Shown here: positions 26,094 to 36,299 of the stretch, piece by piece
How the letters are laid out: every line of letters begins with the position of its first letter
Numbering within the stretch: the first letter of the stretch is position 1
NCBI RefSeq assembly: GCF_013114625.1
Contig: NZ_VTXD01000021.1
Coordinates: forward strand, 1 to 64,000
Origin: Vibrio sp. 99-70-13A1
Lineage (GTDB): Bacteria; Pseudomonadota; Gammaproteobacteria; Enterobacterales; Vibrionaceae
DNA length: 64,000 nt
Direction: 5' to 3'
Notes under the pieces: model-generated
Seen by the model: the letters and a program-made list of their open reading frames with translations, nothing else
Told to the model about the DNA's origin: nothing
The model's database searches: none
Position numbers and translations under genes: made by a program

Positions 26094-27533
26094 TTAAGCT
26101 GTTGCTTTAATGTTTTGCTTGCTGCGCTCACGCAGACCTAAAATAACGGTCAAAGCAAAGGCAGTCACGAACGCGATAATCATACCTACCACGTAGTAGC
26201 CAATTTTTTCTGGTGATATTGAGATGATGCCAGGAATACCCGCCGCACCCAGTGCTTGTGCTTTCACATTGAACATAGTGATAAACGCGCTTGAAACCGC
26301 AGCGGCACAAACCGCAGCAATGAATGGGTAGCGAAGCTTCAAGTTCACGCCGAACATTGCAGGTTCAGTAATACCAAGCAAGCCAGTCACACCAGAAGGA
26401 ATCGCGATACCTTTCATTTTCTTATCTTTACTCATGAAACCAACCGCCAGTGCCGCTGCACCTTGTGACACGTTAGACATCGCCGCGATAGGGAAGATGA
26501 ACGTACCGCCAGTCGTTGCTATATCCGCAAGCAGCTGAGTTTCAATAGCAATAAAGCTATGGTGCATACCAGTAATAACGAACGGCGCATAAATCAAACC
26601 AAACACCGCACCACCAATAAAGCCAGCGCTGTTGTATAGCCAGTTAAGACCATCACCCAGTAGGAAACCGATATCACGTGTAAATGGACCTACAACCGTG
26701 AATGTCAGTAGGCCAGTCACGAAAATAGCCAGTAGCGGCGTTAGCAAGTTATCCAGAACCGAAGGAATAACTTTACGTAGGCCAAGCTCAACTTTCGCTA
26801 GAATAAACGCAGAAACAAGAACGGGCAGTACTGAACCTTGATAGCCCACTTTCTCGATTTCGAAACCTAGAATGTTCCAAACTGGAATGCTGCCCGACAC
26901 CGATGCGCCACCGAAACCCCAGCCGTTAAGCAAGTCTGGGTGAACCATCAACATACCTAAAGCCGCGCCAAGGTATGGGTTACCACCAAACTTCTTACTC
27001 GCTGAAAATGCTAATAAAATAGGTAAGTACACAAAAGGAGCATTAGCAAATGTATTGATCATGTTTGCTAAGTCGGTCAAACCCGGATTAGCGTCGATTA
27101 AAGATTTGCCATCAATGAACAAGCCTTGAGCCGTCAATAGGTTGTAGATACCCATCAAAAGACCACCAGCAACAATCGCCGGAATGATTGGTACAAAAAT
27201 ATCAGACAGGCCTTTCACTGCGCGCTGCAGGATATTTTGGTTGTCAGCACCTGCAGACGCCACATCGTTGGTCGACATTTCCGTCATTTCAGTCAGCTTA
27301 GCCAGCTCAGCATAAACTTGGTTAACGATGCCTGAACCAAAGATGATCTGATATTGACCTGCCACTTTAAACTGGCCCTTAACCCCTTCTAGGTTATCAA
27401 TCGCCTGTTCATCAATTTTATCTTGGTCTGCAACCGCAAGACGCAGACGAGTCGCACAGTGTGCAAGTGCGGTGATATTACTTTTACCACCTAATAGAGA
27501 AAGCAGCTCTTTTGCTATTTTTGGATAATTCAT
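26094..27533 (-). CDS. scrA: PTS sucrose transporter subunit IIBC
   Basis: 479 aa from the ATG at 27533 (MNYPKIAKELLSLLGG), with GGGGT 6 nt upstream. The IIB domain (1-90) carries the phosphorylated cysteine in ALAHCATRLRL. From about residue 105 the IIC domain spans about ten membrane segments with GITEPAMFGVNL and TGMHHSF, typical of the sucrose/beta-glucoside family. No IIA domain is present, so phosphate must come from a separate EIIA-Glc (Crr), as in enteric ScrA. It imports sucrose as sucrose 6-phosphate across the inner membrane. Confidence 0.93.
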   Translation of the reverse strand: MNYPKIAKELLSLLGGKSNITALAHCATRLRLAVADQDKIDEQAIDNLEGVKGQFKVAGQYQIIFGSGIVNQVYAELAKLTEMTEMSTNDVASAGADNQNILQRAVKGLSDIFVPIIPAIVAGGLLMGIYNLLTAQGLFIDGKSLIDANPGLTDLANMINTFANAPFVYLPILLAFSASKKFGGNPYLGAALGMLMVHPDLLNGWGFGGASVSGSIPVWNILGFEIEKVGYQGSVLPVLVSAFILAKVELGLRKVIPSVLDNLLTPLLAIFVTGLLTFTVVGPFTRDIGFLLGDGLNWLYNSAGFIGGAVFGLIYAPFVITGMHHSFIAIETQLLADIATTGGTFIFPIAAMSNVSQGAAALAVGFMSKDKKMKGIAIPSGVTGLLGITEPAMFGVNLKLRYPFIAAVCAAAVSSAFITMFNVKAQALGAAGIPGIISISPEKIGYYVVGMIIAFVTAFALTVILGLRERSKQNIKATA

Positions 27534-27574
27534 TACATACCCCATTGGATTATCATTTGAGCTTTTGAGTTTTC

Positions 27575-27589
27575 GGGAACGTTTGCAAA
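27575..27589. promoter_or_regulatory. ScrR operator upstream of scrA
   Basis: GGGAACGTTTGCAAA, 42 bp before the scrA start. On the opposite strand it reads TTTGCAAACGTTCCC, matching the operator in front of the porin gene. The TTTGCAAA core is a typical LacI-family site. Confidence 0.72.
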
Positions 27590-27720
27590 ACAAATTTTTG
27601 CCTATAATTAACAAATGATCAAAGATAATGGCTCGATAATGTGAGAATGATCTTTAAATTATCTCCCTAGGATGAAGTGACAAGGTTAAAATCGCCTTGC
27701 AAACAGGAAATGTTATTCCA

Positions 27721-27737
27721 GGTTTGCAAACAATCCC
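27721..27737. promoter_or_regulatory. ScrR operator upstream of scrR
   Basis: GGTTTGCAAACAATCCC, 31 bp before the scrR start. Its reverse complement shares GGATTGTTTGCAAAC with the porin-side operator. A half-like TTGCAAACAGG lies at about 27697. It suggests autoregulation. Confidence 0.68.
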
Positions 27738-27767
27738 AAAACTAAAATTACAAATGGATAATGAATA

Positions 27768-28754
27768 ATGGCTAGTCTTCATGATGTCGCTCGTCTCGCT
27801 GGAGTTTCCAAGTCGACGGTTTCTAGAGTAATCAACGATGAGTATGGCGTAAAAGACGCGACCAAGGTGAAGGTGCGTAAAGCGGTCGAAGAGTGTGGCT
27901 ATCTCCCAAACCAAGTCGCTAAAGACTTAAAGTCTCAAAAAACCAATCTCGTTGGTGTGATTGTCCCTAGGGTTTCTTCCCACGCCACCTCTCAGGGTGT
28001 CGATGGTTTAACCGCCGTCTTAGAGCAAGCGGGCAAGCATGTTTTATTAGCGAGCACACACCAAACACACCATAAAGAACTTGAATATATTCAGATATTT
28101 AACCAAAAACGCGTTGAAGGTATCATCCTGTACGCGACCCACCTCGACAACAAATTAGTCAAAGCGATTCAAAGCTCTGCTGTGCCGGTGGTATTGGTTG
28201 GTCAAGACGGGGCAATGTTTAACATCCCAAGCATTGTGCACGACGACACTCGCGTAGGGTTTGAAGCGGGTAATCGCCTCATAGCGAAAGGTTGTAAGCA
28301 TATGGGATTCATCGGCGTGCAAGGCGATGATATTGCGGTTGATAAGATGAGATCGGAAGGCTTCGCTCAATCACTTCAATTTAACGGCCTCACACTGCAA
28401 TTTCACGCTCGTGGCGACTTCACCATAGAGTCAGGTTACCAACTGGCTAAACAGTCTCTAAAAGAGCACACCAAGCTCGATGGCCTGTTCTGCGCAACTG
28501 ACCGTATCGCAATCGGTGCGATCAGAGCAATTCAGGAAGGTGGACTCATTCCAGGAAAGGATGTCTTGGTACTCGGCGTGGGTGACGATGAACTTGCTTC
28601 AGTATGCACACCAACGCTGTCTACGTTTAACTATGCGTTTGATAAAGCGGGAGAAAATGGAGCTAAGCTGCTGCTCGACCGTATTGAGAAAAAAGGCTTG
28701 GAAATGAGTAAGATGGTGTTGACCTTCACCACAATTGACCGAGAATCTTGCTAG
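27768..28754 (+). CDS. scrR: LacI family sucrose operon repressor
   Basis: 328 aa. N-terminal LacI helix-turn-helix MASLHDVARLAGVSKSTVSRVINDEYGVK with the hinge YLPNQVAKDLKSQKT, then a periplasmic-binding-protein-like effector domain (LVGVIVPRVSS through FCATDRIAIGAIRAIQE and the LGVGDDELA region). Divergent from scrA. The shared operators in front of scrA, scrR and the porin show it controls all three; the usual inducer for the family is fructose or a fructose derivative. Confidence 0.9.
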   Translation: MASLHDVARLAGVSKSTVSRVINDEYGVKDATKVKVRKAVEECGYLPNQVAKDLKSQKTNLVGVIVPRVSSHATSQGVDGLTAVLEQAGKHVLLASTHQTHHKELEYIQIFNQKRVEGIILYATHLDNKLVKAIQSSAVPVVLVGQDGAMFNIPSIVHDDTRVGFEAGNRLIAKGCKHMGFIGVQGDDIAVDKMRSEGFAQSLQFNGLTLQFHARGDFTIESGYQLAKQSLKEHTKLDGLFCATDRIAIGAIRAIQEGGLIPGKDVLVLGVGDDELASVCTPTLSTFNYAFDKAGENGAKLLLDRIEKKGLEMSKMVLTFTTIDRESC

Positions 28755-28791
28755 CAATTTATTTCAGAGATCAGGTTATCCCAAGATAAAA

Positions 28792-28831
28792 AAATGCCAA
28801 CCTTCGAGTTGAAACGATAAGGTTGGCATTT
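28792..28831. terminator. Bidirectional terminator between scrR and the sucrose porin gene
   Basis: Arms ATGCCAACCTT and AAGGTTGGCAT with a 14-nt loop. An A run stands before it and T residues after it, so it could stop transcripts from both of the convergent genes. Confidence 0.82.
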
Positions 28832-28889
28832 GATGATGCGACTATCACATCATGATTAACACTCTCTATCTAAACGATATATCAGGTAA

Positions 28890-30278
<1,389 letters not shown>

Positions 30279-30289
30279 TTAATTGTTTT

Positions 30290-30310
30290 GGATTGTTTGC
30301 AAACGTTCCC
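30290..30310. promoter_or_regulatory. ScrR operator upstream of the porin gene
   Basis: GTTTGCAAACGTTCCC preceded by GGATT, 27 bp before the porin start. It combines the halves seen at 27575 and 27721. A partial half site GGGAACGTTACC lies at 30439-30450, about 175 bp before the porin start, possibly an auxiliary site. Confidence 0.72.
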
Positions 30311-30445
30311 AATATAATTCGTAAGCGCATTTCGGCTTATACTTTTGATGTACAAGCTCTATATCGAAGAAGAAATCGAAATCAGTCGTGTTGATTACTT
30401 CACTTTTGTATCTGGGTGGATGATAGATCGATAATTTCGGGAACG

Positions 30446-30733
30446 TTACCTAAAATACATAATTCTGATAACTTTGTCACAAGTGAAATTGATTAATGGG
30501 CGAAAAATAGTGTATCGCGCACATTGAAAGCTTTTCGAAGGTTTGAGGAGGGAGGTGCGCTCGACAAAATAAAAAACTTCTGACTCATACTTTTCAGTCT
30601 CAAAGACCGGTGCACTGTGACTAACACCTTGTTCAACAAAAAGTTGATTTTCTACACCGTACTTGTCTAATAATTGTTTGAGTAACTCGCTTTGCTCTAG
30701 TGATACTGGTTTATCTAAATTGCCATGAAGCAT
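30446..30733 (-). pseudogene. Fragment of an alpha/beta hydrolase (lipase/esterase)
   Basis: The first 60 codons (MLHGNLDKPVSLEQSELLKQ, then YGVENQLFVEQGVSHSAPVF) match the C-terminal end of BD-FAE-like alpha/beta hydrolases, with the acidic residue in GNLDKPV and the catalytic His in GVSHSAP. The N-terminal two thirds with the serine nucleophile are missing and the last 30 codons are unrelated. A gene remnant. Confidence 0.68.
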
Positions 30734-30974
30734 GATAAACAGTAGCGAATTTTTGGTGATGTAATATAGGCTTCAAGTTCGCGAACAGACTAACCTCTTA
30801 AGTTACATTTGCTTACTGCATTTGTATATCACTAATTAGACGCCCAACAGCCGGTTTTACCCTAGCATGACTCTGCCTCTATAAGTGCGTTATTCAAGGG
30901 GGAATTCGGATAACTTTTAGTCGGGTAAGTTCATATTAACAAGGTATAAATGAGGATTTACTCTGAATGACTTT

Positions 30975-31050
30975 GGGGCATTTTCGAGGTAGAAAATGCC
31001 ACGCATTAGAATTCAGATTGTGACGTTTTTGGACAATTCTGAGTTACGAA
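30975..31050. repeat. Dispersed intergenic hairpin repeat, copy 3
   Basis: Same sequence as copy 2 over about 60 bp. Its flank (GCTGAACTTTCACATAACTT and TCTAGTATCG) matches the flank of copy 1, showing that it moved together with the adjacent lysR segment. Confidence 0.82.
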
Positions 31051-31108
31051 CCATCAGACACGCTGAACTTTCACATAACTTCTAGTATCGTAACTCTACG
31101 GGCAGAAA

Positions 31109-31510
31109 TTATGCAGAAGTCCAAAAAGTGTCGAGGTAGTTTGGGTCGATATTGCCTTGAGGGGTACAGAGCCCATATGCCAATTGTTTGATTTTAAAGT
31201 CTTCCAATAAGACAGTCAAAGTCCCAGTTTGTATTTCGTTGACAATAAAGGGCAATGTTAAACATGATATACTTTTGCCATTAATCACGGCATTGAGAAG
31301 TATGGAACTATCATTTACAGAGTAGTTACTTGTGACCGTCATACATTAACGGGCTGAGCGTATTTAGAGCCGACCTTAGGAACAAGCAGCCAATCATTGC
31401 CTATTCATTTGTGGATTAAGCAATTGTGATCGAGTAAGTCTGCGGGGATAAAGGAGCGACATGTTCTGCTAGGATATTAAGGGGGGGGCGCAAACCACCT
31501 ATAGCCTATT
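31109..31510 (-). pseudogene. Decayed duplicate of the lysR 3' part
   Basis: The minus-strand frame TVTSNYSVNDSSILLNAVIN is nearly identical to the C-terminal half of the LysR protein encoded at 20572-21495 (TVTSNYSVNDSSILLNAAIN). The nucleotide match continues to about 31510, but frames are broken (ATACATT insertion at about 31340, small deletions, a run of eight G). The DNA-binding part is absent. A dead partial duplication. Confidence 0.85.
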
Positions 31511-31567
31511 GTAAGTTTCGAATGCGGACAGAAATCTCTTGTTCCACCACTCTCTAACCCCCAAGTT

Positions 31568-32455
31568 CTACCAAGGATTGTCTTTGAAATACTCATGTAA
31601 ATAATCAATTAATGCTCTTACGGTTGGAGATTGATGTTTTCTTGAAGAATAGAGCGCATATATTGTCAGATCGGCGGGTTTCCACTCTGATAGGACTGGC
31701 TGTAATGTGCCGCTCTCGATGTATTGATTAGCTAAGTAGGTTGGTTGAATGGCAACACCTCCACCAATAAGTGCTGCATGGAGTAATGTTGTAGCCTCGT
31801 TAGCGGTTAGTTTACATTCAACACCTATTGATTTTTGTTGAGTACCATTCGTGAGGTGCCATACGTGTCGCTGAAAGTTTTTATACCCCAGACAGTTATG
31901 CATACTCAGTTCCTCTGGCTCCGAGAGGTCCTTCCTGCTTGCTAAATATGCAGGTGAAGCAACTAGTACCGATTCGCAAATGGCTATCGGTTTACCAATC
32001 AAAGATGGTTCCGGATTAGAAGCGATTCTAATCGCAAGATCAATTTGTTTTTCTGTCAGGTCAGCGACTGAATCCTGTAGATCGATATCGACATGGACTT
32101 TGGGATGCATAGCCATGAAATTCAAAAGCGCAGGGACAAGTTTCGAAAACCCGAATGACATACTTGTCGCAACTCGTACTATCCCGGTTAGCTCTTCACT
32201 ATTATCACTTAAAGCGACTAACCCGTTTGCTTGCTCAAGCCAAACCTCAACTTCTTTTAAACACCGCTCTCCGGTCGTTGTGAGCGTTACCTTTCGGGTT
32301 GTTCGGTGTAGTAAACGGGCGTTTAACCACTTCTCCATAGCTTCAACATAACGTGTCACCATGGGGCGAGACATCTCAAGTCTGTCAGCCGTAGCGGTAA
32401 AACTGCCTGATTGAGCAATATCAACAAATACTTTTGCAGCGGTTAATTTATCCAT
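31568..32455 (-). CDS. LysR family transcriptional regulator
   Basis: 295 aa. Winged helix MDKLTAAKVFVDIAQSGSFTATADRLEMSRPMVTRYVEAMEKWL, then an effector domain of the same CrgA/AaeR-like group as the 20.6-kb regulator (GIVRVATSMSFGFSKLVPALL). Divergent from the metallo-beta-lactamase-fold gene with 113 bp between the starts; the palindromic AAATGATTGACATGATC-like area at about 32500-32530 could be its binding site, which is inference. Confidence 0.86.
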   Translation of the reverse strand: MDKLTAAKVFVDIAQSGSFTATADRLEMSRPMVTRYVEAMEKWLNARLLHRTTRKVTLTTTGERCLKEVEVWLEQANGLVALSDNSEELTGIVRVATSMSFGFSKLVPALLNFMAMHPKVHVDIDLQDSVADLTEKQIDLAIRIASNPEPSLIGKPIAICESVLVASPAYLASRKDLSEPEELSMHNCLGYKNFQRHVWHLTNGTQQKSIGVECKLTANEATTLLHAALIGGGVAIQPTYLANQYIESGTLQPVLSEWKPADLTIYALYSSRKHQSPTVRALIDYLHEYFKDNPW

Positions 32456-32568
32456 TTATTTGCTCGAATTAAGAAATAATGATGTTTGATTTTGTATGTT
32501 TTTCAGATCATGTCAATCATTTATGATTTATCACATCAAAACAAGCCATATAATTTACGGAGCAAGTC

Positions 32569-33435
32569 ATGAAAAGAATCAGCCTATTAGCCGCATCCAT
32601 CTTAGTCGCAGGTAGCGCCTTTGCCACAGAGCAAACGACACTGACTTTTGATATTTATAACGCAGACGAAAACAGCTTCCACGCAAACTCAACATTGATT
32701 GTTGGAGAAAGTGAGGTAATGCTGATAGATACTGGCTTTACTAAAGCAGATGCTCTGCGGATTGCAGCAAAAATACAGGATACGGGTAAAGAATTAAAAA
32801 CTATTTTCATTAGTCAGGCCGACCCTGACTTCTATTTTGGCGCTGAAGTATTACACGTCTTGTTTCCCAATGCAGATATTGTGACAACGCCTGCGGTAAA
32901 AGAAGTCATAGAAAAGAAACTGCCTTCCAAACTCAAGGTGTGGAGTCCTAGAATGGGCAGTAATGCACCTGTTACGCCTTATATTCCTAAAGTAATAGAG
33001 GCGACAAGTCTTATTTTGGAAGGACACAAGATTGAGATAAAAGGTACGGATGGCGTTGTACCGCACCGCCCATACTTATGGATTCCTTCAAGTAAAACAA
33101 TATTAGGTAACATAGCAATATTTGGAAATTTGCATCTTTGGACTGCAGATACGCAAACCGAGCAGAGTCAAAATGCATGGAGTGAGCAACTTAAGGAGAT
33201 GCAAGCTTTACAACCGGAAACGGTTATTCCGGGACATATGAAATCGGGAACTGCGTTAAACGTTGAATCCATTAACTACTCTTTGCAGTATCTTGAAGAT
33301 TTCAGTGAGTCAAAAAAGAACAGTAAAAATAGCGAACAACTCATTGAAAAAATGTCTGAGAAGTACAAAGGTTCGAAGTTACCTATTGCTTTAAGCATTG
33401 GTGCGAAAGTTCATATGGGAGAGATGACATGGTAA
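32569..33435 (+). CDS. Exported MBL-fold protein lacking the HxHxDH motif
   Basis: 288 aa. Signal peptide MKRISLLAASILVAGSAFA. The fold is visible in ANSTLIVGESEVMLIDTGFT (strand with the metal-near Asp) and ETVIPGHMKSG near residue 222 (the GH loop). The usual HxHxDH is replaced by SQADPDF (IFISQADPDFYFG), so two or three metal ligands are missing. Its enzyme activity may differ from normal metallo-hydrolases. It overlaps the DsbA-like gene by 7 bp, so they form one operon under the divergent LysR regulator. Confidence 0.78.
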   Translation: MKRISLLAASILVAGSAFATEQTTLTFDIYNADENSFHANSTLIVGESEVMLIDTGFTKADALRIAAKIQDTGKELKTIFISQADPDFYFGAEVLHVLFPNADIVTTPAVKEVIEKKLPSKLKVWSPRMGSNAPVTPYIPKVIEATSLILEGHKIEIKGTDGVVPHRPYLWIPSSKTILGNIAIFGNLHLWTADTQTEQSQNAWSEQLKEMQALQPETVIPGHMKSGTALNVESINYSLQYLEDFSESKKNSKNSEQLIEKMSEKYKGSKLPIALSIGAKVHMGEMTW

Positions 33436-34043
33436 CTATTCACTACTTCTATGATCCTATGTGTGGGTGGTGCTATGGCGCGACTCCATTGGTAGAATCA
33501 ATTGCAAGCAGCAGTAAGTATCAGCTAGTAATGCACCCCGGAGGGATGCTTCCAGCAAAATTGATAGCACCATCGTTTCGTCAGCATATTTTAAATAGTG
33601 ACCGACGAATTAGTGAACAGACCAATGCTCAGTTCGGACAGGATTATATAGAACGTGTAGCAGGTAATGAGCAACTTGTTCTGGACTCTTATCTTCCTAC
33701 TCGGGCAATTCTTGTTGGAGAATCTTTAGGGCTTGATCCATTTGACATGTTAAAAGCAATACAAAAAGCACATTACATTGAAGGCAAAGCCGTCAATACT
33801 CTTAGCAGTTTGGAAGAGTTGGTTGTTCAACTAGGGCTCGACCAACAGTTATGGCGAGAGAAAATGCAAACAAGGGAACCCTTAGAAGACGCCGTAATCG
33901 ATATTAGCCATCAAATGATGACCCGATTGGGCGTTCAGGGTTACCCAACACTTATTATTGAAGACAATGGGGAATTTAAGAGGTTGCTTCATACCGAGTT
34001 TTATGGTCGAACAGAGCAATGGAAGACATTATTAGAAATTTAA
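33429..34043 (+). CDS. DsbA family (FrnE-like) thioredoxin-fold protein
   Basis: 204 aa, no signal peptide, so cytoplasmic. The N-terminal strand HYFYDPMCGWCYGA holds the CxxC (CGWC), and VQGYPTLIIEDNG near residue 168 gives the cis-Pro loop. The helical insertion between them is typical of the DsbA/FrnE/2-hydroxychromene-2-carboxylate isomerase group. It starts within the end of the upstream MBL-fold gene (translational coupling). Likely a disulfide or quinone-handling partner; the substrate is unknown. Confidence 0.82.
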   Translation: MVTIHYFYDPMCGWCYGATPLVESIASSSKYQLVMHPGGMLPAKLIAPSFRQHILNSDRRISEQTNAQFGQDYIERVAGNEQLVLDSYLPTRAILVGESLGLDPFDMLKAIQKAHYIEGKAVNTLSSLEELVVQLGLDQQLWREKMQTREPLEDAVIDISHQMMTRLGVQGYPTLIIEDNGEFKRLLHTEFYGRTEQWKTLLEI

Positions 34044-34257
34044 CTAAACGCGACCTTGCGGTAACAGATAGTGTATAAAGCCCCACTCATAATGTTCGTG
34101 ACGCAAATGAAATTGCGGCGCGAACTTCTTTCAACCAAATGATTATGCACCATAAGTATTTTTTGTAAATGCCACATATGATAGCTTCTGGGAGTTTCCG
34201 TTCACCACCAGGGTAGCCTGAAATAATAAACTTGAAACAAAACTAGTGATGAAGTCT

Positions 34258-34273
34258 ATCGGTGGTGTATTGC
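34258..34273. repeat. Target-site duplication, left of IS copy A
   Basis: ATCGGTGGTGTATTGC, repeated exactly at 36016-36031 on the other side of the element. A 16-bp duplication fits IS1202-type transposition. Confidence 0.85.
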
Positions 34274-36015
34274 TGTCATTACTGAGGGATCTTGACGGGA
34301 TAAGTACCAATCGATTCTGTCATGCTCTTACATTCTAGTCAGGATTGATACTTTTCGCCTTACACGTCGATATTCAGTGATTGTGATTTTTTAATCCTAA
34401 GTTCTCTAGTGCTGAGGTTTTCTTCCTTCCAGATGTTTTTAATCGTACCAATACTCACATTGATATCGTGTTGTTTTAGCTCCATCGTGAGTTGCATCAA
34501 AGTCAGGTGTGGGTTCTGCAACGTCAGCTCAATAATCTTGTCTTCTGCATACTCTGGTATGCGATTCTTACTGCGGTTCAGGGGCTTATTGATCCGCTTC
34601 AGCCCCATAGGCCCTTCCTCTGCCATTATTTTCTGATAGGTGTAAAGGGATTGGCGAGAACAACCAAGGATACGGGCTGCTTTAGATATACTACCCAACT
34701 GTTCTACTAGCTCTAAGGCTTCTATTTTCCGCTGAACCTCTTTACCGTATTCACTGCATTTACGAGGCTCAACCAGCTCGGTAATATCTAGCCTACGGTG
34801 CCCAAAATAGGCGGAGAATGTGCCATCGAACTGGCATCTAATCTCTACTTTTTGGTTTTCAATGGAATAGCGGATAGGCGAGTCGATAATATACCTTTTG
34901 TTACCAAAGCCAAACGTATGATCACGTCGTATGGTTCGATACTCTTTCTGTACGCAGATGCTGTTGAGGTCTAAATCGGGCGGTAAGCGCTTAAAGGCAG
35001 ACCGTGAACTTTTGGGCTGAACACGAACATTTTCATCCCAATAATTAGGTATGAACTCTTCTTGTAAATAACGATTCGCGCCGTCCATATCGGTAATGTT
35101 GTGCAGTCGTAGTTCTGGTACAAGCCTATCTTGGAAGGTATCGAATGAGCGCTCAATGCGTCCCTTTCCTTGTGGTGAGTTAGCAAAGATAATTTCAATT
35201 CCAAGCTCCTCACAAGCTCGTTGCATCTGGGAGAAGTTGCTTCGCTTGGGACCACCGAAGATACCTGCTCTATCGACGTAGAGCGTCTTAAATATCCCTC
35301 GTTTCTCAATATAGGCTCTCATCACCCTCATACAACCTTCGGTGGTCTCAGAGGGGAAAAACTGAGCGTGAATATCACTGGTAGCGTCATCAATCATAGC
35401 AATCAAACAAGATTTCTCATCACCAAACCAGCGATGAGGGCTCCCATCCATTTGAAGCATTAATCCAGGTAATTCCATACGCTCCCGATACTTCCTGACG
35501 CGAGTTCTGCGTCGCTTAGCACGTTTAACATGATGGATATCGTGTGCCCAAGAGCGTAATGTTTCACGCTTAATAGCGATCCCTTCGTTCTTTTTGAGGA
35601 CTTCAGAGAGATGCTGCAAATTGAAATCGAAGTACTTAGTTTGTATGAGGCTTTGGACTTCTTTCTTGAGCGAATCAGGGATTTTATTGACTGGAGAACG
35701 CCCCTGATTACCATGAATGATGAAGCGAATACCTTCTTTCCGATATCGGCTTAGATAACGTTTAACAGTTCGCCGAGACTTGTTGAGCAAGGTAGTGGCA
35801 CTATTGATACTGATTTTACCCTCGATAATTTTGCAAATGATATCGACAGTAAACTGGGATTTAGAATCCATATAGAACATCCTTAGCCCCTTCCAAAGTT
35901 TAATTAATTACTTTAAAAGGTAAGCCAATTTAGTCCCGTCAAAATCCCTCGGTAGTTATTGCAATGACAAAGTCGTTTGGTAATTAAGGTACGACAGAAT
36001 CGCTTGGTGATCACA
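34274..36015 (-). mobile_element. IS1202/ISNCY-type insertion sequence, copy A
   Basis: About 1742 bp. The transposase 5' end (right) reads TTGTGATCACCAAGCGATTC on the minus strand; the other end reads TGTCATTACTGAGGG. Each end carries repeated ACCRAGSGA-N-TTGWCG units (three at the right, one to two at the left), likely transposase binding sites. It is bounded by 16-bp target duplications and encodes one intact transposase. Confidence 0.88.
34360..35871 (-). CDS. IS1202/ISNCY-type DDE transposase (intact)
   Basis: 503 aa from ATG 35871 (MDSKSQFTVDIICK). N-terminal helix-turn-helix (ISINSATTLLNKSRRTVKRYLSRYRKEG), then an RNase H-like core with catalytic Asp in LMLQMDGSPHRW, Asp in YVDRAGIFGGPKR and Glu in GKGRIERSFDTFQD, and C-terminal helix-turn-helix-like modules (SISKAARILGCSRQSLYTY). 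No interrupting stops. About 70 percent alike to the transposase at 44604-46112. Confidence 0.9.
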   Translation of the reverse strand: MDSKSQFTVDIICKIIEGKISINSATTLLNKSRRTVKRYLSRYRKEGIRFIIHGNQGRSPVNKIPDSLKKEVQSLIQTKYFDFNLQHLSEVLKKNEGIAIKRETLRSWAHDIHHVKRAKRRRTRVRKYRERMELPGLMLQMDGSPHRWFGDEKSCLIAMIDDATSDIHAQFFPSETTEGCMRVMRAYIEKRGIFKTLYVDRAGIFGGPKRSNFSQMQRACEELGIEIIFANSPQGKGRIERSFDTFQDRLVPELRLHNITDMDGANRYLQEEFIPNYWDENVRVQPKSSRSAFKRLPPDLDLNSICVQKEYRTIRRDHTFGFGNKRYIIDSPIRYSIENQKVEIRCQFDGTFSAYFGHRRLDITELVEPRKCSEYGKEVQRKIEALELVEQLGSISKAARILGCSRQSLYTYQKIMAEEGPMGLKRINKPLNRSKNRIPEYAEDKIIELTLQNPHLTLMQLTMELKQHDINVSIGTIKNIWKEENLSTRELRIKKSQSLNIDV

Positions 36016-36031
36016 ATCGGTGGTGTATTGC
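36016..36031. repeat. Target-site duplication, right of IS copy A
   Basis: Second copy of ATCGGTGGTGTATTGC, directly after the TTGTGATCACC terminus of the element. From here to 36299 no gene is visible. Confidence 0.85.
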
Positions 36032-36299
36032 TCAAACACTTAAATGGACAGATGTGAGTCAGCGGCTTGGCTAAAGTAATAGAATGCGGATTAGATATAG
36101 TATCGAAAACACAGCTTTACTGAAATTGGCTCACCTCAAATAGAGATGCCTCTGGCTCTTTATCGTTACCCATGTCAAAACGCATGACAACAATTCTTAT
36201 CAGGAGGCTAAACATAACAAACTGCCATCAATCGAGCGGGTAAAGCGATGTATCATTCACAAGCTCAGAACTAGACCATATTCTATGGTGTCACATATT

